NCBI RefSeq assembly: GCF_043555885.1
Contig: NZ_JBIGHX010000003.1
Location: 434,001 to 498,000 of the forward strand
Length of the DNA stretch: 64,000 bases
DNA from: Pelomonas lactea
GTDB taxonomy: Bacteria; Pseudomonadota; Gammaproteobacteria; Burkholderiales; Burkholderiaceae_C
Direction of reading: 5' to 3'
Shown: positions 35,273 to 44,219 of the stretch, piece after piece
Layout of the letters: every line of letters starts with the position of its first letter
Numbering within the stretch: the first letter of the stretch is position 1
Program-made: the position numbers and the translations under genes
The notes under the pieces: model-generated
Database searches by the model: none
Told to the model about the DNA's origin: nothing
The model's input: only the letters and a program-made list of their open reading frames with translations

Positions 35273-35844
35273 CCGGCCAGGTTGCCGATGATGCCCAGGC
35301 CCACCACCAGCGAGGATGCGGCGTCGGAGCGCGCATGCCAGGCGTTGGCCACCAGCATGCTGGACTTGACCCGCTTGGCCACGGCCAGCATGTAGCGGAA
35401 CAGCAGCTCCTTGGCCGCCAGCGCGCCCAGCGCCACCCACAGCGCCGCCAGGTGCACCTGCGGGATGGCGTCCGGCTGCTCCAGCTTGACGGCGGCGGTC
35501 CACAGCATGCCCAGGCCCACGCCCAGCAGCAGCAGGCCCAGCACCAGCGAGGCCGCCGTCTCGTAGCGGTGGTGGCCGTAGGGATGGTCCGCGTCGGCGT
35601 CCTTCTGGCTGTGGTGGTTGGCCAGTAGCACGACGAAGTCGGCGACGAGGTCGGACAGCGAATGCACGCCGTCCGCCACCAGCGCCTGCGACTTGGTCAG
35701 CACACCCGCGACGATCTGCGTCGTGGTGAGCACCAGGTTGACGACCACGCTGACCCAGGTGCTGCGCGAGGCGGCCGCGGCACGCTCGGCCTGGGTGTGC
35801 TCGGAGGCCTCGGAGTCTTCGCTGGCGGGCGGGTAGGGGGTCAC
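34882..35844 (-). CDS. Cation diffusion facilitator (CDF) metal efflux transporter
   Basis: The 320-residue protein has six membrane helices and a C-terminal cytoplasmic metal-sensing domain. Metal-site motifs are DGVHSLSDLVADF in helix 2 and HARSDAASS in helix 5, with a His loop HPYGHHRYETA after helix 3, as in FieF/CzcD-type exporters of Zn, Fe, Co or Mn. A GTG at 35844 is taken as start because the conserved N-terminal helix (TWVSVVVNLVLTTTQIVAG) begins about 40 residues later. A longer frame from 35991 would run through the TGAAC repeat. The transcript may be controlled by the adjacent PhoP-like regulator. Confidence 0.88.
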   Translation of the reverse strand: MTPYPPASEDSEASEHTQAERAAAASRSTWVSVVVNLVLTTTQIVAGVLTKSQALVADGVHSLSDLVADFVVLLANHHSQKDADADHPYGHHRYETAASLVLGLLLLGVGLGMLWTAAVKLEQPDAIPQVHLAALWVALGALAAKELLFRYMLAVAKRVKSSMLVANAWHARSDAASSLVVGLGIIGNLAGYPILDPIAAAIVGFMVTKMGWAFGWDALHDLMDRAVDDEEVAAIRQTLAGTPGIMGVHDIRTRKMGDMVVVDAHIEVDATLTVEAGHDIAVEARRRVMQRHRVLNLMTHVDPWHRPDRDHDKVASAPTP

Positions 35845-35905
35845 GGGCGGTTCGGTGGTAGGGCCGCGCAGGCCGCGGCAACGCCGCAGGATAGTGGGTG
35901 ATGGC

Positions 35906-35921
35906 TGAACCTTCGATGAAC
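35906..35921. promoter_or_regulatory. Third TGAAC-N6-TGAAC repeat upstream of CDF gene
   Basis: TGAAC-CTTCGA-TGAAC lies 62 bp upstream of the proposed CDF start and has the same sequence and 11-bp period as the sites at 34056-34092, which suggests control by the same response regulator. Confidence 0.65.
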
Positions 35922-36119
35922 GGCCCCTCGCGGCGCACGGCGCCGGACCGGGCGGCGGGCGTGCACTAATGCGCAGAAGCGCGCGGGGCACTCGGTCGTG
36001 CAGGCGCTGTCCGAAGTATTCACATTGACCGGTGCGCGGTCCTGTCCCAACCTTGCAATCGGTTGTAGTTGGTGTGTGCCGCTGGAACCTCTGTCCGTGT
36101 TGCTCGCAAGAAGGTTCCC

Positions 36120-39100
36120 ATGCCCGCTGCCCCTCTGCCGCTCGATGAGATTGACCGACTGAAGTCGCTTTACCGGCTGCATGTACTCGACACCGCGCCG
36201 GAACAGGAGTTCGATGCGCTGGTCGAGGCGGCTGCGCTGACCTGTGGCGTGCCCATCTCGCTGATCAGCCTGATCGACGAGGGGCGGCAGTGGTTCAAGG
36301 CGAATGTCGGCCTGCCCGGCGTCACGGAAACACCGCGGGACCTGGCGTTCTGCGCGCACGCCATCTTGCAGGAGGGCATCTTCGAAATTCCGGACGCTGC
36401 GCTCGACCCGCGGTTCGCCGAGAACGAACTGGTGACCAGTGATCCGAACATCCGCTTCTATGCCGGCGCGCCGTTGAAGCTGAACGATGGCACCCACGCA
36501 GGCACGCTGTGCGTCATCGACCGTCAGCCCCGCAAGCTCGACGAGACCCAGCGTGACGTTCTGCGCCATCTGGCGCGCGCCGCAGTCCAGGCGCTGGAGG
36601 GGCGCCGGGCCCTGAAGGCCGAGCGGGAACTCGGCCTGCAAGTCGTCGCCGCTTCCGCGTCGCTGGGCGAGAGCCAGGCTCGATTCCGCGCACTCAGCGA
36701 TGCGTCGCCGCTGGGCGTGTTCGCCACCGATCAGGAGGGCAACTGCACCTACACCAACGCCAAGTGGCAGGAGATCTATGGCCTGAGCCTGGCCGACAGT
36801 CTCGGCAAGGGCTGGGCGTCGACGCTGCATCCCGACGACAAGGGGACCGTCTTCGGCGAGTGGCAGCGCGCGGCCCTTTCGGGGGGCGAATTCGATATGG
36901 AGTTCCGCATCCTGCATCCGTCGGGTGGCGAGCGCTACGTACGCTCCCGGGCCCGGGCTGTCCAGTCTTCGGCCGGGCAGGTCACGGGGTACGTCGGCTC
37001 GGTGGAAGACGTGACCGAGGCGCGCGCCATCCAGGTGAGACTGCTCGCCAAGCAGCGACGCCTGGCCGGCGTCATCGAAGGGACCGGTGTCGGGACATGG
37101 GAATGGAACCTGCAGACCGGGCAGGTGTCGCTCAACGAAAAAGGCATGCTGATTGCCGGGAGCTGCACCGCGCAGTTCGGCACGCTGCGCGCCAACCATT
37201 GGCGAGACTCGATTCATCCGGACGACCGCAAGCGGGCGGAAACGCTGCTCGAAAAGCATGTCGCCGAGGGGACGGAGCGCTACGAATGCGAGCTTCGGGT
37301 GCGTCAACCCGCCGGCGGCTGGATCTGGATCTTGGAGCGGGGCCGCGTGCTGAGCTGGACTGCCGATGGCAAGCCCGAGTGGATGTTCGGCACTCAGCTG
37401 GACATCACCGCCCGCAAGGAGCAGGAAGAAGCCCTGCGCAAGAGCGAGGCGCTCATGAATCGCACCGGCGAGGTGGCCGGTGTGGGGGGCTGGGAGTTGG
37501 ATCTGGCCTCCGGATCGCTGATGTGGACCGCCCAGACACGCATCATCCATGGCGTGCCTCCGGACTACACGCCAACGCTGGACACGGCGATCAACTTCTA
37601 TGCACCCGAAGCGCGGCCGGCCATTCAGGCCGCGGTCCAGCGGTCGATGGCCACCGGCCAGGGCTGGGACCTCGAGCTTCCGTTGGTGCGTGCCGATGGC
37701 ACGCCGATCTGGGTGCGCGCGGTCGGCGGCGTGGAGTTCGAAGGGGACAAGCCCGTGCGGTTGCTGGGCGCCTTCCAGGACATCACGCAGCGCCGAGCGC
37801 TGCACACTGAGCTGGCAGACCAGCACGAGCTGCTGAAGGTGACGCTCCAATCCATCGGTGATGCGGTCATCACCACGGACCGCGACGGCCGGGTCACGTG
37901 GCTGAACCCCGTGGCAGAGCGCATGACCGGCTGGATCAACGCCGAAGCGATCGGGCAGCCGGTGGGCATCGTGTTCCACATCGTCAACGAGGAGACTCGC
38001 GAGCCCACGGAGAACCCCGTGGCAACCTGTCTCGACCAGGGCAAGGTGGCTGGCCTGGCCAACCACACGGTGCTGATTTCGCGGCAGGGCGAGGAGTTCG
38101 GCATCGAGGACTCGGCCGCCCCCATCCGCAGCGAGGGCGGCGAGATCCTCGGCGTGGTGCTGGTCTTCCATGACGTCACCGAGCAGCGCCGCCTCAGCGG
38201 CGAGATGACCTTCCGTGCGACGCATGACGCCCTGACCGGCCTCGTCAACCGCGCGGAGTTCGAGAGCCGGCTGCGCCGCGTGCTGAACAAGGCCCACGAG
38301 GACCGCAGCGAGCATGCGCTGATGTACCTGGACCTGGACCAGTTCAAGCTGGTCAACGACGCCTGCGGCCACTCGGTAGGCGATCAGCTCCTGCAGCAGG
38401 TGTCCAAGCTGCTCGCGGAGTCGGTGCGGGCTCGTGACACGCTGGCGCGGCTTGGCGGCGACGAGTTCGCAGTGATCCTGGAGCATTGTTCCGCCGATCA
38501 GGCGCAGCGCGTCGCGCAGCAGATCTGCGAGCGCATGGATGACTTCCGGTTCGTCCACGATGGCAAGCGCTTCCGCATCGGGGCCAGCGTCGGCCTCGTG
38601 CCGCTCGACCATCGGTGGGGCACGGCAGCGGCCGTGATGCAGGCCGCGGACACCTCCTGCTATGCCGCCAAGGAGGCCGGGCGCAACCGGGTGCACGCCT
38701 GGTTCGACACGGACGCGGCAATGCGTGCGCGGCACGGCGAGATGCAGTGGGCGTCGCGCATCGAGCAGGCGCTGGATGAAAACCTGTTCGTGCTGTACGC
38801 ACAGCGCATCACATCACTCGGTGACCCGGAGTCCGGCGTGCATGCGGAGGTGCTGCTGCGCATGCAGGACAGCGATGGCAACGTCGTGATGCCCGGCGCC
38901 TTCCTGCCCGCCGCCGAGCGGTTTCACCTCGCGTCGCGCGTGGACCGTTGGGTGTTGAAGGCCGTGATCGACTATCTGCATGTGCCGGGCGTGATCTCCT
39001 CCGTGTCCAGCCTCAACGTCAACCTGTCGGGGCAGTCCATCGGCGATCGGGCGTTTCACCGGCAGGCGCTCGAGATGCTGGAGGGTGCCGGCGAGGCGAT

Positions 39101-39518
39101 CTGCCGGAGCCTGTGCCTGGAGATCACCGAAACGGCAGCCGTCACCAACATGGCCGACGCCGCGGTGTTCATCCAGCAGGTACGCGCGCTGGGCATCAAG
39201 GTGGCACTGGACGACTTCGGGGCTGGCGCATCATCCTTCGGCTACTTGAAGAGCCTGCCGGTGGACTACATCAAGATCGATGGCCAGTTCATCCGGGATG
39301 TCGTGGACGACCCGCTCGATGAAGCCGCTGTTCGTTGCTTCGTCGATGTCGCGCGCGTCGTCGGCGTGAAGACGGTGGCGGAGTTCGTGGATCGCCCGGC
39401 GGTGAAAGACATGATCCGCGCGATCGGGGTGGACTTTGCCCAGGGCTACCTGCTGCACCGGCCGCAAGCGCTCGCAGCGCTGGTTGAAATGCAGCGGGTG
39501 GAAGCCAGCGCCAGCTGA
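36120..39518 (+). CDS. GAF-PAS(x4)-GGDEF-EAL c-di-GMP signalling protein
   Basis: This 1132-residue soluble protein has an N-terminal GAF domain (about 25-160), four PAS domains (starting near FRALSDASPLGVFATD, GVIEGTGVGTWEWN, GEVAGVGGWELDL, TLQSIGDAVITTDRDG), a GGDEF domain (LARLGGDEFAVIL) with an upstream RxxD inhibitory site (RARD), and an EAL domain whose signature reads HAEVLLRM. The other EAL catalytic elements (NLSG, ITETA, DDFGAG, YIKIDGQF, TVAEFV) are intact, so both synthesis and hydrolysis of c-di-GMP are possible. The ATG at 36120 follows AGAAGG. It is a clear paralogue of the protein at 45999-49622. Confidence 0.92.
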   Translation: MPAAPLPLDEIDRLKSLYRLHVLDTAPEQEFDALVEAAALTCGVPISLISLIDEGRQWFKANVGLPGVTETPRDLAFCAHAILQEGIFEIPDAALDPRFAENELVTSDPNIRFYAGAPLKLNDGTHAGTLCVIDRQPRKLDETQRDVLRHLARAAVQALEGRRALKAERELGLQVVAASASLGESQARFRALSDASPLGVFATDQEGNCTYTNAKWQEIYGLSLADSLGKGWASTLHPDDKGTVFGEWQRAALSGGEFDMEFRILHPSGGERYVRSRARAVQSSAGQVTGYVGSVEDVTEARAIQVRLLAKQRRLAGVIEGTGVGTWEWNLQTGQVSLNEKGMLIAGSCTAQFGTLRANHWRDSIHPDDRKRAETLLEKHVAEGTERYECELRVRQPAGGWIWILERGRVLSWTADGKPEWMFGTQLDITARKEQEEALRKSEALMNRTGEVAGVGGWELDLASGSLMWTAQTRIIHGVPPDYTPTLDTAINFYAPEARPAIQAAVQRSMATGQGWDLELPLVRADGTPIWVRAVGGVEFEGDKPVRLLGAFQDITQRRALHTELADQHELLKVTLQSIGDAVITTDRDGRVTWLNPVAERMTGWINAEAIGQPVGIVFHIVNEETREPTENPVATCLDQGKVAGLANHTVLISRQGEEFGIEDSAAPIRSEGGEILGVVLVFHDVTEQRRLSGEMTFRATHDALTGLVNRAEFESRLRRVLNKAHEDRSEHALMYLDLDQFKLVNDACGHSVGDQLLQQVSKLLAESVRARDTLARLGGDEFAVILEHCSADQAQRVAQQICERMDDFRFVHDGKRFRIGASVGLVPLDHRWGTAAAVMQAADTSCYAAKEAGRNRVHAWFDTDAAMRARHGEMQWASRIEQALDENLFVLYAQRITSLGDPESGVHAEVLLRMQDSDGNVVMPGAFLPAAERFHLASRVDRWVLKAVIDYLHVPGVISSVSSLNVNLSGQSIGDRAFHRQALEMLEGAGEAICRSLCLEITETAAVTNMADAAVFIQQVRALGIKVALDDFGAGASSFGYLKSLPVDYIKIDGQFIRDVVDDPLDEAAVRCFVDVARVVGVKTVAEFVDRPAVKDMIRAIGVDFAQGYLLHRPQALAALVEMQRVEASAS

Positions 39519-39711
39519 TCGGCGTGCCGTCGTCGGCCCGTCACCGGGCCACGCAGCGTGCACTTTTCACTGAAAGCCCGGCGGGCACGCGGTGTGAGCG
39601 GCGTCAGAGACACATCCCATCTTGATCAAAAATATCATTTACATCAAATTATCTGACATTCTCTGAAGCATCCCGTCACAAGCGACGGCGCACCATCGAA
39701 AGGGCAAGGTC
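39519..39711 (+). promoter_or_regulatory. Intergenic region: hairpin, then AT-rich promoter-like stretch
   Basis: It contains the hairpin GGCCCG-TCAC-CGGGCC (39535-39550), a likely transcript end for the upstream gene, and at 39620-39660 an unusually AT-rich stretch (TTGATCAAAAATATCATTTA and following) that stands out in this GC-rich DNA. The stretch is probably the promoter of the chemoreceptor gene. TTGATC at 39622 could be a -35 but no strong -10 fits. Confidence 0.45.
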
Positions 39712-41274
39712 ATGGAACGTCTCAGCATCAAGACCCGGCTGTTGCTCGTTTTCGGGCTGCTGGCCGCTTCCACGCTCCTCGTCGCGGCGCTTTCCGCTCA
39801 GGCGCTGCATGCCGCCCAGCAACGGCTGGACGGTTTCGTGCACGGGCTTTCACGTCGCGCCGAAGTGGCCAATGCCTTCAGGGCAGCCGTCGATCAGCGG
39901 GCGCTTGCCGTTCGCAACATGGTGGTGACGCCGGACCAGCAGCATGTCATGGCCTACGGGGCCGACGCTGAGCTCGCGCATGGCACCGTCGCCAAGCGTC
40001 TCAAGGAACTCGAAGCGCTCGCCGGGCCCCAGTCGGACGCCAGCAGCAAGGCGCGCGAGCTGATTGCACAACTGCGCAAACTTGAAGACCAGTACGGGCC
40101 TGTCGCGGTCGATATCGTGGCAGACCTGAAGGCCGGTCGACGGGAGATCGGTGCGGCCAAGCTGGTTGAGCGATGCCAGCCGCTGCTGGCGGCGCTGCAG
40201 GCGGGTAGTCAGGAGTATCAGCAATACACGCGCGAGCGCAGTGTCGAGCGGCTGGATCAGGCGTTGGAGACGACACACCACGGCTACGTGGTCTTGCTCG
40301 CCGGCTCCGCCGTGGCGCTAGTGGCGGCCATCGCGGCAGCGGTCGCCGTGACGCGCTCCATCGTGATTCCCATCAACCACGCCGTCTCGTTGGCAGAAGC
40401 CGTGGCCGATGGTGACCTGACGGTTCGACTGACCACGAGCGGGGATGACGAAGTCGCGCATCTGCTGCGCACGCTCGGCGCCATGAATGGCAAGCTCGGC
40501 GAGATCGTGCGCACCGTGCGGGAGGGCAGTGACTGCATCGCCAGCGGCACGGGGCAGATCGCCGCGGGCAACGCCGACCTCAGCAGCCGAACCGAGATTC
40601 AAGCCGGAGCATTGCAGGAGACCGCCGCCACGATGCGCGAGCTCAGCGACATGGTGCAGCGCAATGCCGAGCATGCCGCCAGCGCGCAGGCGCTCACGTC
40701 GGAGGCATCCACGCATGTCATGAACAGCGACCAGGCGGTGCGCCGAGTCTCCGTCGTGATGGCTTCGATCAGGAGCAGCTCCGAGCGCGTCATGGCGATC
40801 ACGGACGTCATCAACGGCATTGCCTTCCAGACAAACCTGCTCGCGCTCAACGCAGCGGTCGAGGCCGCCAGGGCGGGCGAGCAGGGGCGTGGCTTCGCGG
40901 TCGTTGCGGCGGAGGTGAGGGCGCTTGCAACCCGCAGCGCGGATGCCGCCAAGCAGATCTCCAGCCTCATCAACGAGAGCGCAGAGAACGTTCGGCACGG
41001 TGTGGTGGAGGTCGATCAGGCCGGCGGCGCGATGCAGACCGTCGTCAAGTCGATTGATCGCGTTCGCGACCTCGTGTCGGACATCGCGGCGGAGAGCCGC
41101 AATCAGAGCCAGGGCGTGTCGCGGGTAGGCGCCGCAGTGTCCAGCATCGACGACGCGACCCAGAGGAATGCGGCACTCGTGGAAGAAAGCGCAGCGGCAT
41201 CGCAAAGCCTGAGCACCCAGGCCCAGCGGTTGGCCGAGGTCGTGTCGCGCTTCCGCGTGCCGGCGTCGGCTTGA
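39712..41274 (+). CDS. Methyl-accepting chemotaxis protein
   Basis: The 520-residue chemoreceptor has TM1 (about 9-30), a four-helix-bundle-type periplasmic domain (about 31-190; RRAEVANAFRAAVDQRALAVRN is typical of 4HB_MCP), TM2 (about 192-212), HAMP, and a signalling domain whose tip reads NGIAFQTNLLALNAAVEAAR, with adaptation helices on both sides. There is no C-terminal CheR-tethering pentapeptide (ends FRVPASA). The ligand is unknown. Confidence 0.93.
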   Translation: MERLSIKTRLLLVFGLLAASTLLVAALSAQALHAAQQRLDGFVHGLSRRAEVANAFRAAVDQRALAVRNMVVTPDQQHVMAYGADAELAHGTVAKRLKELEALAGPQSDASSKARELIAQLRKLEDQYGPVAVDIVADLKAGRREIGAAKLVERCQPLLAALQAGSQEYQQYTRERSVERLDQALETTHHGYVVLLAGSAVALVAAIAAAVAVTRSIVIPINHAVSLAEAVADGDLTVRLTTSGDDEVAHLLRTLGAMNGKLGEIVRTVREGSDCIASGTGQIAAGNADLSSRTEIQAGALQETAATMRELSDMVQRNAEHAASAQALTSEASTHVMNSDQAVRRVSVVMASIRSSSERVMAITDVINGIAFQTNLLALNAAVEAARAGEQGRGFAVVAAEVRALATRSADAAKQISSLINESAENVRHGVVEVDQAGGAMQTVVKSIDRVRDLVSDIAAESRNQSQGVSRVGAAVSSIDDATQRNAALVEESAAASQSLSTQAQRLAEVVSRFRVPASA

Positions 41275-41292
41275 GCGAAAGCGCGCAGGGGC

Positions 41293-42255
41293 TCACGCGC
41301 CCACGAAGCGGTTGCGGCCGGTCGCTTTTGCGTCGTAGAGAGCCGCGTCTGCCGCACGCAGCAACTGGTCGGGCTGGCAGTCGGCGTCGGGGTTGCAAGT
41401 CGTGAACCCCCCGGAAAGCGTGACATGTGAAGCCGTCGCGGAATTGGGGTGCGGGAGCGCGGCGCTGGCGAACACCCGGGTGATCGCATTCGCCAGGGTT
41501 CGCGCGCCCGAGCGCGGTGTGTCGGGCAGTACCAGCGCGAATTCTTCGCCGCCATACCGGGCCACCGAATCCAGCGGACGGCGCGCCAGCTGACGCAACA
41601 TGCTGCCGATGATGCGCAGGCAGTCATCGCCCGATTGGTGACCCAGCGCATCGTTGTACTGCTTGAAGTGGTCGACGTCGCAGATCATCACCGTGAGTGG
41701 CTTTTGAGTCCGGCGGCAAAGCGCGATGGACTCCTGCAGCTGCTCATTGAACCCGCGGCGGTTCAGCAGCCCCGTCAGGGCGTCATGCACCGCCTGACGC
41801 TGCAACTCGGCGTTGGCGCGCTGGAGCTCCTGCGTGATCTCGTGCAACTCGCGCTGCATGCGTGCGAGGCGCCGCATCGCATGAAGCTTGGCCTCCAGCA
41901 CCAGCGGATGCACGGGCTTCGTGAGGTAGTCGTCACCACCCGCGGCAATGCCATCGGCGACGCTGGTCGCTTCGGAAAGCGAGGAGAGGAAGATGATGGG
42001 CGTCCAGGCGCCGGTCTGCGTTTCTCGTTGCCGTATGCCGTTCGCAAGCCAGTAGCCGTCGTGTTCCGGCATGACGATGTCGCTCAGGACCATGTGCGGG
42101 CGATGACGCTCGAACAGCTCCAGCGCCCAGGCGGCACTCGATGCCTCGATGACCTGGTGGCCGAGGCGATCCAGGTGGTACGCGATGCTGCCGCGGACAC
42201 TCTCGTCGTCGTCCACCACCAGGATGCGAAGCGGTTGAGGGTGGGAATCAGTCAT
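41293..42255 (-). CDS. Response regulator diguanylate cyclase (REC-GGDEF)
   Basis: The 320-residue protein has a receiver domain (about 10-130; VVDDDES, phosphoacceptor Asp in MVLSDIVMPEHDG, YLTKPV), a short coiled linker (LARMQRELHEITQELQRA) and a GGDEF domain (about 160-315) with the active GGEEF motif (VARYGGEEFALVL) and an RxxD inhibitory site (RPLD) five residues upstream. It is a PleD/WspR-like cyclase whose output is likely turned on by phosphorylation. The ATG at 42255 precedes the receiver by 9 residues. It is convergent with the chemoreceptor gene (18-bp gap). Confidence 0.92.
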   Translation of the reverse strand: MTDSHPQPLRILVVDDDESVRGSIAYHLDRLGHQVIEASSAAWALELFERHRPHMVLSDIVMPEHDGYWLANGIRQRETQTGAWTPIIFLSSLSEATSVADGIAAGGDDYLTKPVHPLVLEAKLHAMRRLARMQRELHEITQELQRANAELQRQAVHDALTGLLNRRGFNEQLQESIALCRRTQKPLTVMICDVDHFKQYNDALGHQSGDDCLRIIGSMLRQLARRPLDSVARYGGEEFALVLPDTPRSGARTLANAITRVFASAALPHPNSATASHVTLSGGFTTCNPDADCQPDQLLRAADAALYDAKATGRNRFVGA

Positions 42256-42622
42256 GAGCGCTTCACGCGGGCGCGTGCGGAAGACGCAGCGCGCCGCAAA
42301 TAGAACGGATGATGGTGCCCCCATGGATTCCGTCAGGCGAGATCCGTTGCGGGGACAGAGAGTCTCAAATCATGCCTGGTTTCACTCGGACGTCGGGGCA
42401 GGGTGGTGTGTGGCACTGCTGCAGACGAGGTCGGACCCGGAGCCAGGCGTAAGACGTATTCCTTGGAAGGTCCCGGCAGGCTGCCAGAGGCCTCGGTCAG
42501 TCACGGCGGCTCGGGTCGTTGAATGGCGCATCTCCAATCAGGGCGCAACTGGGGCGGTGGTGGGGATGATTCGGCGGACCGGCCGGTCGAGAACCTGTCG
42601 GTTCAGAGCCTGAGGGCGACGC
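42256..42622. other. 367-bp intergenic region without a recognisable gene
   Basis: No convincing coding frame. Near the end of the downstream chemoreceptor gene (minus strand) there are three successive hairpins: GACCGGCCGGTC (42577-42588), GAACC-TGTC-GGTTC (42591-42604) and CTGAG-GGCGACG-CTCAG just before its stop. Together they may end that transcript. The rest must contain the promoter of the REC-GGDEF gene. Confidence 0.5.
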
Positions 42623-44218
42623 TCAGCGTTCCAGTCTGAAGAAGGCAACTGCTTGAACCAGTTGCTGTGCCTGGGATTGCAGGCTCTCCGCAGCGGCAGC
42701 ACTTTGTTCCACCAGCGCTGCGTTCTGCTGCGTGGTTTGGTCCATCTGCCCGATCGATTCGCCGACTTTCGTCACCTGGTCTGCCTGCTCGGCGCCAGCC
42801 GCGCTGATCTGGTTCACGATGCGATCAACCTGCTGGATGGAGCTGACGACCTCCTTCATCGTGTCACCGGCTTGGTCGACCTGCCGCGACCCGCTCCTCA
42901 CCTCTTCGCCGCTGGCAACGATCAGTTGTTTGATCTCCTTGGCGGCTGCCGCGCTGCGCTGTGCCAGGTTGCGCACCTCGCCCGCGACCACGGCGAACCC
43001 GCGGCCTTGTTCGCCGGCGCGTGCCGCTTCAACGGCAGCGTTCAAGGCCAGGATGTTGGTCTGAAATGCGATGCCATCGATGACGCCGATGATCTCGGCA
43101 ATCCTGTCGGAGCTGGTGCTGATGCCACGCATCGTTTCAACGACGCCGCCCACAACGTTGCCGCCTTGCTCTGCCACGGAGGTGGCTTGGGTGGCCACAC
43201 CGCTCGCATCCCTCGCATTCTTCGCGCTCAGCAGCACTTGCTGGCGCAGAAGATCCATCGCGCCGGCGGTGCGCTGCAGCGCGGCGGCCTGGACTTCCGT
43301 GCGCTGAGACAGATCCGTGTTGCCGACGGCAATCTCCTGGCTGGCCGTGGCGACGCTGTCCGCCCCCTGCCGAACCTGGGCCACCACGGCAATCAGACGC
43401 TGCTGCATTTGAGCCAGTCCCGCCATCAGGCTGCTGTCATCCATCGGCTTCACGGGGACCGGCCGGGTCAGATCCCCTTGCGCGATGTGGCGGAGCTGCT
43501 CGGCGGCCACGCGCGGCTCACCGCCCAGTTCACCCAGCATGGCCCTGGACAGCACCGCTGCAAGCATGGCGCCGGATATCAGGCTCACGACCAGCAGCAC
43601 CCATGTCAGTTGCCTCGACTTCTCGAACGTCGCCTGGGACGCCTGACCGGCGATGGCGCCCGCCTCGAAGCCGGCAGCGGCCAACTTGTCCAGAGCCAGG
43701 ATGGCTTCGTCGAAAGTCGATTTTCCGGCGCCTTCGCTGATCTCCTTGCCGTCTTCCTGCTTCCCGCCCTTGTCAAGGGCGACCACCTTGGCAGCAGTAG
43801 CGAGATAGGCCTTGAGCAGCCCGTCGAAAGCCTTGTGCATGGCCTTGTGCTCTACCGGAAGGGGGATGGCGGCGAAGTCCGAGAAGGCCTTCTCGGCGGC
43901 CTCCAACGCTTGCTTCATCTTCTCCTGGTATTCATCCATGTAACCGGCGTCGGCCGCGGTCGTGTGCTTGACTTCGAACTCGCGATGCTCCAGCAGCGCA
44001 GCGCGGCCAGCGGCCAGGTGACCGGCACCGGGAAGCCAAAGTGCGGCCAACTCACCCGACGCGCTGTGCACCCGGTTCAGTGAGTAGAGCGAACCTCCAC
44101 CGAGCAGCGCCGTTAGCAGGATCAGCCAGCCGAACGCCAAGGCGAACTTCTTGGCCGTGGACAGCTCAGAGAGTCGGCGGCGAAGGCGCCCCTGAAACTT
44201 GCCGGTGCGCGTACCCAT
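42623..44218 (-). CDS. Methyl-accepting chemotaxis protein partnered with a Cache protein
   Basis: The 531-residue chemoreceptor has TM1 (about 27-48), a mostly helical periplasmic domain (about 49-205), TM2 (about 208-228), HAMP and a long signalling hairpin with the tip GIAFQTNILALNAAVEAARAG. There is no CheR pentapeptide (ends FFRLER). It starts one base after the stop of a secreted single-Cache protein gene, so the two are co-translated. The natural reading is that the Cache protein binds the ligand in the periplasm and this receptor reads it. Confidence 0.92.
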   Translation of the reverse strand: MGTRTGKFQGRLRRRLSELSTAKKFALAFGWLILLTALLGGGSLYSLNRVHSASGELAALWLPGAGHLAAGRAALLEHREFEVKHTTAADAGYMDEYQEKMKQALEAAEKAFSDFAAIPLPVEHKAMHKAFDGLLKAYLATAAKVVALDKGGKQEDGKEISEGAGKSTFDEAILALDKLAAAGFEAGAIAGQASQATFEKSRQLTWVLLVVSLISGAMLAAVLSRAMLGELGGEPRVAAEQLRHIAQGDLTRPVPVKPMDDSSLMAGLAQMQQRLIAVVAQVRQGADSVATASQEIAVGNTDLSQRTEVQAAALQRTAGAMDLLRQQVLLSAKNARDASGVATQATSVAEQGGNVVGGVVETMRGISTSSDRIAEIIGVIDGIAFQTNILALNAAVEAARAGEQGRGFAVVAGEVRNLAQRSAAAAKEIKQLIVASGEEVRSGSRQVDQAGDTMKEVVSSIQQVDRIVNQISAAGAEQADQVTKVGESIGQMDQTTQQNAALVEQSAAAAESLQSQAQQLVQAVAFFRLER

Positions 44219-44219
44219 G

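Noticed and set aside
35841..38735. Minus-strand frame of 964 codons opposite the GAF-PAS-GGDEF-EAL gene
   Set aside because: No domain content; the plus strand has well-conserved GAF, PAS, GGDEF and EAL motifs.
39620..39660. FNR/ANR-type box before the first chemoreceptor
   Set aside because: TTGATCAA is present but the TTGAT-N4-ATCAA spacing is not met, so the assignment would be a guess.
42254..42613. Possible 119-residue protein in the gap before the second chemoreceptor
   Set aside because: No ribosome site, Arg-rich random composition, and it covers hairpins that probably end the neighbouring transcript.
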